Positions 1 to 12,284 of a stretch of DNA of 64,000 bases are shown piece after piece. Below the pieces are notes generated by a model, which was not told where the DNA came from, searched no databases, and worked only from the letters and a program-made list of their open reading frames with translations. Positions within the stretch are counted from its first letter, which is position 1, and every line of letters begins with the position of its first letter. The stretch is taken from the NCBI RefSeq assembly GCF_018143015.1, contig NC_054757.1, positions 19,644,285 through 19,708,284 of the forward strand. The letters are read 5' to 3'. A program made the translations under genes and the position numbers. Source of the stretch: Lytechinus variegatus. Its lineage: Eukaryota > Echinodermata > Echinoidea > Temnopleuroida > Toxopneustidae.

Positions 1-285
1 CGTTCTAGGGCAGGTTTTTCGCGGCGTCGGGTCAGACTTGAACTCGTCTTGATATAACCTCTCCTCAGTCTGCAGTGGTGTATTGAGGAAAAGGTGTCTA
101 CTTTAAAATCATACGACGGGGAGGGGTGGGGTGCCAAGAGTTGAAATGGGGCCCGATTTCAACATGTAAAGATGGGGCCAACGCTAAACTCACGACCCTT
201 TAATCTTTTGACATGCACCGTTATCTTTCCTTGGTTGTGCATCAAATTCATCTTTCGTGTCCATTTATTTTACTTTTTTACCCCA

Positions 286-725
286 TTTCCTTTCTTTCTT
301 TCTTTCTTTCTTTTTTTCTTTCTTTCTTTCTTTCCCTTCTTCCTTCCTTACTTCTTTCTTTCTTTCTTCCTTCCTTTACTTTTTTTGTTTTCTTTGTTTC
401 TTTTATCCGTGCACGAGTGTTACCGTTACTATTATTATTTATTATTATTAATGTTATTATTATTATTATTATTCTAATCATTATTATTACCATTATTATT
501 TATATTACCATTGTTAAGATGAGTAATAGTAGTAGTAGTATCACTGATATTTATATCTTTATAAAGATTATTATTGCTATAAACAATATTCAGTGTTATA
601 ATAGCTTATATTATAACTGTCTATATTATCTTCATTATGTTCATCATCATTTTCATCATCATCATCATCATCTTCATTTTCATCATCATTTTCATCATCA
701 TCATCATCATCACATCATCATAATT
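286..725. repeat. TTTC microsatellite followed by ATT/ATC microsatellites
   Basis: About 286-378 is mostly TTTC/TTCC units; about 425-725 is an imperfect run of ATT changing to ATC units. Long open frames here (poly-Phe/Leu, poly-Ile, poly-His) are products of the repeat. Confidence 0.9.
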
Positions 726-1393
726 AAAGACGTTTAATAAAGGAGTATCTTTACCAAAGAACATCAAGACAAGTGATGACGAAATTAATGTATATGGATC
801 CTAAATCCAGGCTTCTTGACAGATGCCATCACAGCCCATGAATGTAGGAAAGTTCGATCTTGTTAACGGAACCGTATGGATGACCAATCCAGAACGGAGT
901 AAGGGGTGAAAGTATACCCCCTCTCTATCCCCAAAACATAATCCTAATCTTAAACCGATCGATAGCTCAATTATATTCGCCAACTCTGTGTTGTAAACAA
1001 TCCTGACACGAATCAATGATAATGGTTGTTCCCAGTTAACACGCCAATGTAAACCTTGTGATGTATAAGAAAAAACAACTTCGCTGGCGGTGATTATGTT
1101 TACGTCCACAGACTGCCCAAGACAACTTAAAGCTCTTCATGACGAATGAAACTATCCAAGACCCAATTTGTTGATATTACTAAGCGAAATAATACGCGTC
1201 ACAAGGAGTAGATGATGATATACAAATATCGTACAGCAGTGGGTGCAATTACATTAAAAAACTTAAACAAATTAAACACTTAAACGAAAACAAACAAACA
1301 CACACACACACAAACCAACATGAAGCATAAGTAATTCGTTCTTATAAGTTGAAAAAAAAATCACTTTTATCTTTTAAAGAAGACAAGGATAAA
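726..1393. other. Unique-looking AT-rich sequence
   Basis: Apart from the frame at 801-1109 and a short CA run near 1300-1315, I see nothing here. Confidence 0.5.
801..1109 (-). other. Unassigned 102-residue open frame
   Basis: The frame contains SYTSQGLHWRVNWEQPLSLI and RVRIVYNTE, has no low-complexity sequence, and could continue upstream into an AG acceptor near 1111. The segment WRVNWEQPLSLIRVRIVYN has the feel of a galactose-binding-like beta strand, but I recognise no family and find no clean donor. It may be an isolated exon, a pseudogene piece or chance. Confidence 0.2.
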
Positions 1394-1401
1394 CTACTAC
1401 T

Positions 1402-1669
1402 CAGTGGCATAGTGGGCTCCCCAAAATTTGAGGGGGCTAAACATGGCTTTCGTGACGATTTCCTTAAGTCCCTAGTGAGCGAAACAAGCGATAAAAATGT
1501 TGACCTTTATCAAATGAAAATGTAATTTTGCGATTGATTTTGACATAACATTCTGAATAAACGTCACATCTTACCCTATTCCCTTTCCTTTTCTTTCTTT
1601 GTTTTTCTTGGTGTTGGAACTTCGGGGAAACCATGGCCCCTAAGCACCCCTCCCACCTGCGCGCCAGTG
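1402..1669. mobile_element. hAT-type MITE with 8-bp target duplication
   Basis: Left end CAGTGGCATAGTGGG and right end CCCACCTGCGCGCCAGTG (inverted) are typical of hAT termini. The flanks CTACTACT (1394-1401) and CTAGTACT (1670-1677) are an 8-bp duplication with one mismatch. A related sequence starts at 11174, sharing the ATGTTGACCTTTxTCAAATGAAA block. Confidence 0.6.
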
Positions 1670-2120
1670 CTAGTACTTTGATTAAGGTTTTATTTCAACA
1701 ATTTCATAACCTGTTAAACACAGAGATATATTTACCAACGAACAAACTGAAAACTGGCAAAACCACATCGGGTTCGTTTTTTATTTCTTACCAGTCACCC
1801 CCCCCCCCCCTCCTCCGAAAATAAAAGTCTGAAACGGTTTCGTGGATAATATTACGATTGTGCCGTTTCATTTTTAAATGAGTTGGTTACAACAATTTTT
1901 TTTTTTTCTTATTCGCCCTTTTCTGTTCTTATATGAAAGAGCCTCTGACAAGGAGGCATCAGAGCCCCCCTTCTTAAAAAAAAACCCTGTTAGACAGAAT
2001 AATTAATAAAGTCTCAGTGTGAAAGCATAGTTTCTACGTGAAAATGCTCAAAATCAATACAGTAAATCACATTAAATTCGAGCATTTCCACACTATGTTC
2101 AAACTTTACTGGGGAAAGTA

Positions 2121-2190
2121 TTGCTCGTCATGGATTCGGACCCAGGACCCATTGTTCATGAGGCAGGCACTCTACCACTGAGCCACGATA
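2121..2190 (-). repeat. tRNA-like sequence (pseudo-tRNA or SINE head)
   Basis: The minus strand reads GGCTCAGTGGTAGAGTGCCT (A box), an anticodon-like CTCATGA, and GGTCCGAATCC (B box). The anticodon stem and acceptor stem do not pair properly, so it is not a working tRNA gene. Confidence 0.55.
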
Positions 2191-2917
2191 CACAATTGCG
2201 ATGTCATCAGTTTTGATGCGAGTCTTCAGGTCTAGAAATACGTTTTACTGTAAAATATGGGATGTATAATTTTCTTAATTTTAGCATGATAAAGTGACAA
2301 ATGTGATAACATTTTTTATTTGTTTTACAGTGCATCAAATCGATATCACTGCTCTATAAATGGCTGAGATACTATACCCTTCAAACAGGGCTTGAAGACT
2401 ATTTTTATTCAATAGTTCACTTTAAGAAATATCCAAGGCTACATCATTGTTCTGATTTCTTTTTACATTTGTCTTTTCTTCGTTTTTTTTTCAGCCTCTT
2501 CAATGCCTGCCACCCTATCCTCCCTCCCTGCTTAATTATAGCATTACATTTTAAAGTAGACCCTTCTTTCAAGGGGCACGTTGCACAAAGAGTTGTGTCC
2601 AAACCGAAACTCGAGAAATCTAGCGCAAGTTACACATACGCGTGTATCATTGGGTGAAAATCAATATGCGTTTGGTTTTTTGAGTTGCAGTTGATCGTAA
2701 CTTTTCCTGCAACGGGCCCGATCAGAGGTAACTCCTTCGAAGAGGATAATGACTTATTGTCAAAGTTTTTTGAGCGATAGTTGTCGCTGTGATCGATAGT
2801 ATCGATCGGAAGTAATCCCTGTTGATTCTTTACATGTATACCGGAATCAGTCAGAAACGGCAAAGGGTGCAAGGATCACCGGTTGGGGGTAAAACCTCAC
2901 CCATGTTTTGAACTCGG

Positions 2918-3322
2918 GGAGGGGGATAGAGTCAAATATATTGCTGTACACACGCATGACCCCAAAAACGCGTTTAAAAGGTTTTTTCTCAGTTTCGGAC
3001 GCGGTCCGCGCGTGGAAATATATTTTCAAGAAAAGGTGTGGTGAAAGACCGGTCAATGGTCAATCGCGGGGTTAAACGTATATAGGGTATTTTTCCCCAA
3101 AAAAACTTTTTTTAAGACTAGCCAAACGTGTTCAGGGTATGTTTGTTTCTTTTTTGCCCAAGCTTTTTGGCGACAACATGTTTAGGGTTCAACATGTTAA
3201 ATAAAGCCCGCGAAAAACTTGTTTAGGGGGTTATTTTGCACACAGAGGAAAACTCGTTTAGTTTTTTTTTTGGAAATTCCTTGGTCACCCCTGTGTACAG
3301 CAATATATTTGACTGCCCTCTG
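2918..3322. mobile_element. Inverted-repeat element with internal TGTTTAGGG-like repeats
   Basis: Left GTCAAATATATTGCTGTACA (about 2931-2950) is mirrored at about 3295-3314. The interior carries repeated variants of CGTGTTTAGGGT about every 40-50 bases (3080-3255). It is related in build to 39445-39925 and 63074-63627. No coding capacity is seen. Confidence 0.6.
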
Positions 3323-3937
3323 GTATTTCGGAGGGGGGGAGTGAGTGGGAGACCGCTTTTTCTCACTGATTTGCGTAGGTAATAATTATACCGTAATACG
3401 ACTAGTATACCTCTCTTTTCCTAAGCTATTCTTTCTCCAATCTATCTTGCCTTACTCTTTTTCTTCTTTTCCCCTTAGTTTCTTTTGGTTTCTTTTCTCG
3501 AAATATCATTTGGGCGATGGCCCCTTGCCCCCCCCCCCCGTACTGAGCAGCCCCTGAGGTGACAGTTCTTGTCGATCGATCAGAATTACAGTTTTAAAAG
3601 AAAATGCAGTTGATTAGACAGATGAACCTCGATCACAATTTAAAAAAGAACTGTTTAAAATGTTAAAAAATGCATTTTACTAATTCAAATTTTAATGTTT
3701 CATTTTCAATATCCAATCTTCGATGAATTAAGCATGGTTGTTTTAATTGTTAAACAACTACTCAAAGTTTATATATAGGACACAGCGCTGTATAAAATCT
3801 TAAACCGCGTTTTACTGTCAGTGTAAGTATTATAACAAGTTACCCCATGTTTACTAACACACACACAAAAAAACATACCAGACATAAATGTATGTACCAA
3901 CACAAATGTGTACCCATATTTGGAAAGGAGGGGTAAC

Positions 3938-3999
3938 TTTTACTGTGTCTACACGCTGCCCAAGATCCAAGAGCCGGAGCAGCGTGTAAACACGGTAAT
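3938..3999. repeat. Short hairpin, MITE-like
   Basis: CTGTGTCTACACGCTGC (3943-3959) faces GCAGCGTGTAAACACGG (3979-3995) across a 19-base loop. Flanking sequence to 4420 shows nothing else. Confidence 0.55.
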
Positions 4000-4425
4000 T
4001 ATAGTGTCTAACAACCTGCGTCGCATTGCAATAAATGAACTTGCAATTTGAAAGCCGAACTTTACACTTTACCCTACACCGATATCCAAGCGGGATGATA
4101 TTGCTACATGACTATACCTTAAGTGCACATCTGCCCAGGTGAGGCAAACATTGAATCATCGCTGATGCTCACACAGCGAGCCAAGTCAAGACAAAACATA
4201 CTTTAACGCAGTCGGTATATCATGTTCCATAAATTGACAATTTAATCATATCATTTAGTTTACAATGACCGAGTGATGGAAGGGCTTGGACCCACTCAGG
4301 AGGTCTGCGTTTCCATTGGCGTCAAATTTGAACGCAGCTATTCGCCCCAAGACCATGGCAGGGTCGCAAAGGGTGACCAGGCAATATGGGGGAAAATACG
4401 GGAGAAAAGTGAAAATCTCGCTATA

Positions 4426-5411
4426 CAGTGCGTATCAAAAAAAGTTTACACTTAGAAAAAATGCTGTAAAATCATACATTTGTCATATTCTGAAGATTTT
4501 TCCACATTTTATCATTGGTACAGATCCATTTAAACAAATGACGATATAATTGTCAAAAAATATTTCCGCTTGAGTGAGCACCACTGACTTTTGAAAAGTT
4601 AGTGAAAAATGATTTGCGCAGAACTTTGAAATAGTTATGCGAATAAAAGTAGACCATAATCATGGAGAACACATGGAATTTATTTGTAAAATTGATTTGA
4701 AGATATCTTTTACCCTTTTAAACTTGTTTCCTTACCCGAAACACTTCGAAGAGTGCATTGAGGCCTACCCCACTCCCCCCACACACCGAGGCCATCGTGA
4801 CGATATTTGCTTTACACTGAGCTGTCATTTACATGAAATGGCTTAGGCTTGATTTTTATTTTGTTAATCATTTTCAAGCTTGGAAAAAGTGTGGAGGAAC
4901 AAGTATTAAATGAAAAATTGAATGTAAAACCCACTTTAAATGATAAAAACTTAGTGAAAAATGCTGGAGATGTCTGAAATAAACTTTTGTTCAGAATCAG
5001 TTATGTCCTCAGATCTAGCTGGCACAAAAAGGGTGAAGGCTGTGCTTACTAAGTGTTGAAATTTCAATTTGGGTGGCAAAATTGCTACAAAATGCTTGAA
5101 TGTATCTGTTTAATTTCAGTTGACTAAAATTGCAAGGGAAATGTATGAGAAACGTTATGCTGGGTAAGATTGATTTCGCCCTTTCCCCTTGACACAGCGT
5201 GAAAACGGGCATTTCTGCGCAAACAGATTTCTGCGAGCTTTACAAAAACGGACAGTGCTCACTCAAGTGTGACTTTCTGTCAAAACTTTTACTTTCATCG
5301 GATAGATGAGACCCAAACCCAAGAGTGTATGTGAAAAAATTACCCACATGTTGTATATTTTTTTATTCACAGGGCTTTTTCAAAGTGTAAACTTTTTTTT
5401 GAAACGCACTG
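4426..5411. mobile_element. Tc1/mariner-like non-autonomous element with TA duplication
   Basis: Terminal repeats CAGTGCGTATCAAAAAAAGT and its near-perfect inverse end at 5411. TA dinucleotides flank both sides (4424-4425, 5412-5413), as for Tc1/mariner insertions. A second inner inverted pair around GAGTGAGCAC (about 4570) and GTGCTCACTC (about 5255) makes the termini compound. No transposase frame is visible in the 986 bp. Confidence 0.7.
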
Positions 5412-5413
5412 TA

Positions 5414-6203
5414 TAGTTATGGCATAGCAAGGAAGAACAGTATCGTTTTGGCCAAACCAAGAGTACTGCGTTGATCCCATGAATGGTGTATGCAAATAAT
5501 CTGCCTAACTTTATTTTAACAGATAAAAGAATCATGATAATTATACAGGATGATATTCATTTGTCTTCATGCTATATTTTTTAATCAGTAGGCTACTCAC
5601 AACGCATCTGTATTGGCGGAGGGACCGTCAGGTCACTTCTACTTTAAAAAACACAAACATTCCTGCAGCAGAGTCTCGAGAACACCTGTAAGCTTACTGC
5701 ACTGTGTAATCTTACATTAATTTGTGTAAAATTACAGAAAATTGGTATGTGGTGTGTGTAACCTGACAAATTAATTCTTTGAAATAAAACTGTATTCCCT
5801 TTTTTAACAGAGCTTTAAAATTATAGAGAAATTGTCACTAACAAAAAAATCTTTCCTGTTGTTTCAATTTTACAGAATGATTTGTTTACTTCTTTTTGTA
5901 AAATCTGTTTTTTCATTTTTTTCTTCTGAAAATTCGTCTGTTTTTTCCGTCTTTTTAGAACAGTGTACAATGGTTAGGTTTGCTTTCCTCTCTCCTGACC
6001 GCAAACTGATGCATTCGAAATATTACATTAAAATTGTTTTTGTATCTTGAATAATATGTTTGAAGTGCCGGAGAAAATTGGGAGGAAATTGATTTTGAAA
6101 CAGGAGGTTAATCATCATGAATTCATAATCACAAGAGAAATTATAGTTCCATGAAAGAAAAGAGAAGCTGTTAAGGATCGGTTACTCTAACTTTCAAACA
6201 TAT
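5414..6203. other. AT-rich sequence without gene
   Basis: Several T-rich runs; no exon or clear repeat is seen. Confidence 0.45.
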
Positions 6204-6496
6204 GGCCCGTATTCTGAAGTCAAAGTCAGGTTTAACTTAGACCACGGTCTAACTCTGTGCTAAAATTATATGGAGCCAAAATTTCAAAAACTATGTTTAT
6301 ATTGTATTATTATTTTTCCCTTTTGCTTTTCATAATGAAGAAGAATACTTCAGTTATTATTCCCAGACAATTATGAACAATTTGAGTGTACAATAAGTTA
6401 ATAAATTGGATGTGTACTGCTAATGATTTGTGCCCCATTTGGCTCTCCATACTTAAACCGCAGGGTTTAATTTGAGCCCGAGTTCAGAATACGGGT
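6204..6496. mobile_element. MITE, family with GGCCCGTATTCTGAA termini
   Basis: Left GGCCCGTATTCTGAAGTC is mirrored by GTTCAGAATACGGG at the right end. Related copies are at 22999-23288 and 43170-43470, sharing internal AACTTAGACCAxGGTCT and TAAACC blocks. Confidence 0.65.
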
Positions 6497-6710
6497 GAAT
6501 GAGTATAGATAGCAACTCGTGTTTCCTTTGGCGCTTCATCATGTTCATATCAAAGGGGAAAATAGAGCAAAATGTTATTTAGAAATGTGCAAATTGACGA
6601 AATTCATTTTAAAAACAATTAATTTAAAAATATATTATGGAGATGAGAAAATGTTGGGGATTTTAGATCTGGTGGTGCCAAAGCGATTTTCATTATCGCA
6701 ATAGTAATAA

Positions 6711-6868
6711 CATGGTCACATTTGTTCTACGGCGGCCGTACGGCGAGTCGAAAACAGCCGTTTTTAACATTTTTGTCCAACTACATGAAGGTGATTTGAA
6801 TCGAAATTGATAAGACGGCTGATTTCGACTCGCCGTACGGCCGCCGTAGAGCAATAATTGTGAACAGG
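6711..6868. mobile_element. GC-rich hairpin MITE
   Basis: TACGGCGGCCGTACGGCGAG (from 6728) is mirrored at 6830-6849, with further outward similarity. The arms are strikingly GC-rich and contain the self-complementary CGGCCG. Confidence 0.65.
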
Positions 6869-6877
6869 GTATTAGAG

Positions 6878-7080
6878 CCTGGTCACACCGCCCGAGTGTT
6901 GTTTGAGTGGTCGTGGAGCGGTAGGGAAAGGGGGTCGAATTTCGCTCACAAAATTGAGGAAAAAATCGAAAAAAAAAAACAATCGAAACCGAAAATGGTG
7001 AACGGTAGCGAGCGGTGATGATTTTTTTCTCTCCGCTCCACGACCGTTCCAACAACGCTTGGGCGGTGTGACCATGCCTT
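6878..7080. mobile_element. MITE with about 48-bp terminal inverted repeats
   Basis: Left CCTGGTCACACCGCCCGAGT and right GGGCGGTGTGACCATGCC are inverses, continuing through GTGGTCGTGGAGCGG. It sits about 10 bp from the preceding hairpin element, which shares the outer TGGTCACA motif. Confidence 0.7.
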
Positions 7081-8800
7081 AATACGATTTGTCCCATATA
7101 GGCGTAACGTTATGGTAATTGTGAGTTTGGGTGGTGCTGACGGGTGATTGCTTAACTAAACCATGAAATTCATATGTCATTTGCAAATATATACCAATCT
7201 TATGTAATACTTATAACTCAGCACAATAAATCCTCAAATTTTCTTTGAATTTGATGATTTCCCTCAAACATTACTAAATAAAGGAAGAAACTACCGTTTA
7301 TTTTATTTTTTGTCCATTTTTTAAATTTCATTTACACACGGCTGTGTTTCGCAGTTCTATTTATACGATTCCAAGTCACTCTCTTTGACTGAGCATGAGG
7401 ACCAGTTAAATTGGATAATTAAGCTCATCGATTAGTCCAAATCTCCTGTGGGAACTCAAGGGTATTGTAATTCATGATTGAAACGGTATTCTTTTATTCG
7501 AATTTGCAGTAGACCGTGACTTTCGTCGTAAAAGATCCCATTGTAGTAAATAAATTTTATTACAGTCGTGACAGTTAGGCTTATTGATGGTAGAATGTCC
7601 ATGTTTGATTGAACATACTATAAGAAATAGTTTATGGAATAGCTATAATTAAAAAATTGTCATATTTTCTTTTCACTTGATTATGGTAATTTATTACAAA
7701 TCAGGTTTTTTTTCTTGGGAGGGGGGGGGGGGGGCGGTGACCCAACTTTACTAGAGCACACTGCTTTCATGGGCATTCAATTTAACTAATATCTTTTGTA
7801 TTTATAAAACAAACTATTATGTTGTTCTTTAAATATGATACATCATCTGAATAATGTCTCATTGTTATGCTTTGTATATATTTTTACATTCTTCATTTTG
7901 TATATTTTAATGGAATATAAATGAATTCAATTCAATTATAAGAGAAATAGAAATATTAGATTCACAGCACTCGTGTATAAATTGTGAACAAGGACAGCCA
8001 CTGCCTATATTTCCTTTTTTTATCGTAAATCAAATGAATGGAAATGATTCAGACATTATGGAAAATATGTCTTATGTTGTTTTTTATTGTTAAATATATT
8101 TGTGAGTATATAGTTGCACACTAGTATATATATGTCTGATAAAGCATTTCGTATACCAGGGAACGCCTGGCAATGTTTGGCGTGTGATGGCGCTCTTTAA
8201 GAAGATGCTATAAATTTACATTCATTTTATATGCACTGAGATACAAGTTCACTTTTTGTAACTGGTATCAACTTTCCTTTATGAGAGAAATGAAAATTTT
8301 GATAATCTTTAATCGTTGTTTAGGTTTGATTGTAGCAGTGCCATCAATTTATATTCAGCCTTTCATGACTTGTATTACATTTCCTTGTGTTCTGTTTATT
8401 GTTTTTTTTCTATTTTGGGGGCAAACAGTAATACACATCAAAAAGGAACAAGGGCAATGAAAGAAAAAAAGCGTTGAATGTGTCATTTACCAGACCAAAT
8501 TCCGTCAATGAATTGCGATGCAACGAACGTCAAAACATATTTATATTCATTTACAGGATTTTTAATCAAATGATTTTTCGTGAACTTTTTTTCTAGGTAT
8601 TTTTCATTTCATTAAGTGTTTCTGCACTTTTCAATTGTATACAAATCAACACACACACAAATATAAAGCACGTGACAAAATATCAAACAATCAAAAACAG
8701 TGAGCAAAGTTGTATTTTCTATAACATAACGATTTAAGAAAGTTGCAGGGGTTGCCACTATAATCATGCCTGGTCCGTCTTAAGAGCTCTTAACTAAAAA
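7081..8800. other. AT-rich sequence without gene
   Basis: Only a G run (about 7720-7735) stands out. No exon or complete repeat was recognised. Confidence 0.45.
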
Positions 8801-8802
8801 TC

Positions 8803-8984
8803 ACCAGGTTCCAGTTGTATAAAAGTTACTATATATATCAACCTTGCCATCCAGTGATAACTACTTGCCATTGGATGGCAATGCTCAGCTACCACTCGAA
8901 TTCAAGATCTCCATTGAAGATATCTGTGGATGACAAGGTTGCTATATAATGATAGTTTATTTATTATGCAAAGGGGTCCAGGTA
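8803..8984. mobile_element. Probable MITE
   Basis: CAACCTTGCCATCCA (about 8842) is mirrored by TGGATGACAAGGTTG (about 8926-8940), with weaker outer similarity around CCAGTTGTATAAAAG and CAAAGGGGTCCAG. Confidence 0.45.
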
Positions 8985-9990
8985 TATTTCTTAAATATAC
9001 TGTTTTGAAATTCAAGCTGTATCAGCTGTATTAATGATTTCGTAGTAGATGATAACCTTTAGACCCATCTTTATTTCTATAATTTTTTGAAGCTCAAAAC
9101 AATCCAAAAAATACATTAGTTTACTTGATACCCTGAATTAAAAGCATATGAAGCGGCGATTTAGTGATTTTGGTCAATTTAGGGGGTGAGGGACGAGACT
9201 ACAGGCCCCTGTTCAAAATTTGAAAATCGAGGGAGTACGTCCTCCCTTCTCCCGGGATAGCCGCAAATATTTACAAGTACGGGTAAAGAAAATCGGAAAT
9301 AAGACAGTATCTCTTTGTGCACACGCCGTGAGATCAAACAAACACACGCCCTTTTCTAGTAAAGACGCATTAGGCTAAATAGGTGCGTTGCCCGTTTTGG
9401 GTTGTAAAAGAAAGAATAATGACCCCCCCCCCGAAATATGCTATAGGCCTATTGAGTGCCCCCTCCCTGGTCAATAGATCCCGTTATAGACATAGGGATT
9501 TTCGAAGAGAAAGTGACTTAGATTGTGAGAGTAGGCGGACAGGGGGTCCATTTTGGGCGACCTAAAACTTGACCCCTACACCATAACCTTTATCTAACAG
9601 TTTCACGCAGCCGACGGAGTTTATTTGCACAGCACGACGAGCGCTGAAATTTTAAGGCGCCATATATCACATATACCTGATCCGCTAGAAGAATACCGCG
9701 AGACATGACGGAAAGAATCCCCAATTTCTGACAAGAAAATTAGATACCAGAAAATGAAAAATTGTGATGAAAAATTAATGTCGAGGATTCCGGTAAGGCT
9801 TGAGCATTCTGAAAATGAATTGAATCATGTAACATACAATGGAAAGAAATGAAGTGAAATGAAATGCAAATCGAACTACAATAAATTTCGCACTGAAAAC
9901 AATTCATTGCTGTCAATACACGTTTTGATATGCAGACGCTTTTTGTCTAAAGTTCCAGGACCAGTCATGCATTATTGACCTTAGGGGATT
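8985..9990. other. No gene or clear repeat seen
   Basis: Mixed sequence with short C and G runs near 9425. The 60-residue frame at 9383 has no family resemblance. Confidence 0.4.
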
Positions 9991-10068
9991 AATAATGATG
10001 ATGATGATGATAATAATGATAATAATAATAATAATAAAAGTAATAATAATGATAATAATAATAATAAT
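9991..10068. repeat. GATGAT/AATAAT microsatellite
   Basis: An imperfect trinucleotide run joins the tail of the SINE that follows, as is common for SINE tails here. Confidence 0.8.
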
Positions 10069-10300
10069 ATGTCCATTTATATAGCGCAGTTACTATATGT
10101 GCATGTACTCAACTGCACTTTGATACTTGGTATCACAATATTACCCCCGGCTGTAGCTGAGCCGCCATATCAATAGGCACTATTTAGCGTTCAAGGAAAA
10201 ATCCTACCGGGTACCCATTCACCTCACCTGGGTCGAGTGCAGCACAAAAGTGTGGATAAATTTCTTGCCGAAGGAAATTGCACCATGACTGAGATTAATC
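10069..10300 (-). repeat. tRNA-derived SINE, truncated copy
   Basis: It carries the family's tail and body (TATATAGCGCAGTTACTAT, CATTCACCTCACCTGGGTC, GAGTGCAGCACAA, TTTCTTGCCGAAGGAAATT) in minus orientation but loses the tRNA head after about 10290. Other copies: 15227-15495 (+), 20826-21164 (-), 27465-27715 (-), 52490-53062 (-, interrupted). Confidence 0.75.
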
Positions 10301-11173
10301 AAACAGAAACATTTAAATATACTGATGAAAGAGACAGGCACGCTGTATTATACAGAAAGAAAAAATATATTACAATTATTTTTTTCATTTGAAAAAGGAA
10401 AAGAAATTGCCAGTTCGCTTCGCTCGCTCGGGACTTTCAATATATTTTTCCACACGTGCCATGCTGTGCCTCTTTTTTTTTTTGTTGCTCAATTTTCCAA
10501 TGGTTAATAGTGCGGACGATTCAACACCAGACCACCCAGGGCAGCAAATTCACCCTCGACACCATAACGTCAACAACCTATGTACCTGATCTGCCATCCA
10601 TCCAGTGGGGGCCCTACTCCCGTGCTTGCCAGCCGGCTGAGCAGGTGACGACACATTACGGACGCCAAGGCAATCCCTTCAGTAAACCAAGGGGACCCAG
10701 TTAACACAGCTGTGCACCCGCAAGCTATCATACTATGGTATCCATGGTCGTCGCATACAGTGAGGGAAGAGACACCGTGAGTGAGTGGGAGAAGGGAGGG
10801 GGGGGGGGGGGGGCTCTTGACAAGAGAAATTTTTCGAGACCTACTTTCCATTGCAATTTTTTACCCTCGATGCAAACTGGCATTCAGAGCATAAATCCTC
10901 CAGCGAACCAATTCACTTCAGCATCCCGAGAAAGAGTGCAGTAAAATGTAGATTTTATTTTGCGGACGGCAGCTATTTACGGCTCACCCAGCCTAATAAA
11001 TGAGCCTATGACTGGGATTCGAAACAAAAACCTTCTGTCATTACAACTTTGCCGCGTCCGTAAACCAGATCGTGTAGATACGGTATACCCGAATAAAACG
11101 AACCACGAAACAGTAATTTTGAAAGTGATTCCTTCAATTTTAAAGCCCCTGCCCCCTCATTCTCTTTATCCGA

Positions 11174-11420
11174 CAGTGGTGTAATGAACCCCCCCAAAAA
11201 AAACAATGGAGCGCAAATAATGTTAAACATATACTGTTGTGGATTTGTTAAAGTCACGGGTGAGTGAAAATGTTGACCTTTTTCAAATGAAAGCTAATAT
11301 TGTGATAGGGCCTGCATATGTCACCCTTTCCCCCCAAAAAAATCATTTTTTCCTCTTTCATTCCTTTTTTCCCTTCGTCTTTAAAATTCAGTGGAGGAAG
11401 GGACGGAAACCCCCCACCCA
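11174..11420. mobile_element. Second copy of the 1402-1669 repeat family, degenerate
   Basis: It starts CAGTGGTGTAATGAACCC and shares the ATGTTGACCTTTTTCAAATG block with the copy at 1402. The right end was not resolved. Confidence 0.45.
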
Positions 11421-12284
11421 CGTATATGTACTCCAATGCCATATTCCAATATAATTCATATAAATGAATCGAAATTTTTTAGACAGATTTTAAATTTTGG
11501 CTATTCTCGAATTTTAATTTACATTTTTATTTTCCATTAATTCGGCAATATCATGTTTTTTATTCTAATGACTGAGCAAAAATGATTAAAGGATATAATG
11601 CCGCAAATTCCCAATAAGGATTGTTGGTTGAACCTCTGAATTTTATTAGGCCTATTTTCATGAACTGTATCGAAAACTAACATGAAACCTTCAATTTGGT
11701 ATTCAAATTCAAAGAAATGCTCATTGTTCTAAACTGCAAGACTGCTCCTTTTTTAAACAGGGCGCCATCACATGTTGCAACCATGCCAACATACCAGACG
11801 CTTTCGAATGAATGAAGAGAATAACGGGAGCTGAAATTTAAAAGATATTTTAATATTATCCAAGGTATGTAATGAATTATGTGTTAAATAGTATAGGGAG
11901 AATCATACAATATATTCAATTCAACCGTGAACATCTATAGAGTTTTTGCTGCTTGGAACTGGTAAATTAATCGCAACTTTGTTTTTCTGCGGCATTCAAC
12001 GGTGTGTTGACATTTGTGTCCGCAGAGTTTTCGGCGTAAATTATGTCGAGGTGTTGTGGTCTCGAAATCTCGTCGCATGACTTCTGAGCGCAATCTCGAT
12101 AACGTAAAAAAGAAAGAAAGGATTGTTAGTCGTTACACAACCCGCCAAGCCAAGGCCAACACCTACTCAGCAGCTGCCTGCGCCTGTCATCTGTGGAGGA
12201 AGGATAAAAATGAGATAAAAATAAAGTTGGCAAAATGGCATCCGTCTTTTTTGAGGAGTTATTTAACAGTTTTATTTTTTTTTT

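Noticed and set aside
172-737. Long open frames rich in Phe, Leu, Ile or His
   Set aside because: They are direct translations of TTTC and ATT/ATC microsatellites.
2121-2190. Functional tRNA gene
   Set aside because: A and B boxes are present but acceptor and anticodon stems do not pair.
6693-7097. 134-residue minus-strand frame
   Set aside because: It lies across two inverted-repeat elements and reads through their arms; no family resemblance.
10570-10944. 93- and 69-residue frames on opposite strands
   Set aside because: Overlap each other around a long G run; no exon signals or recognised motif.
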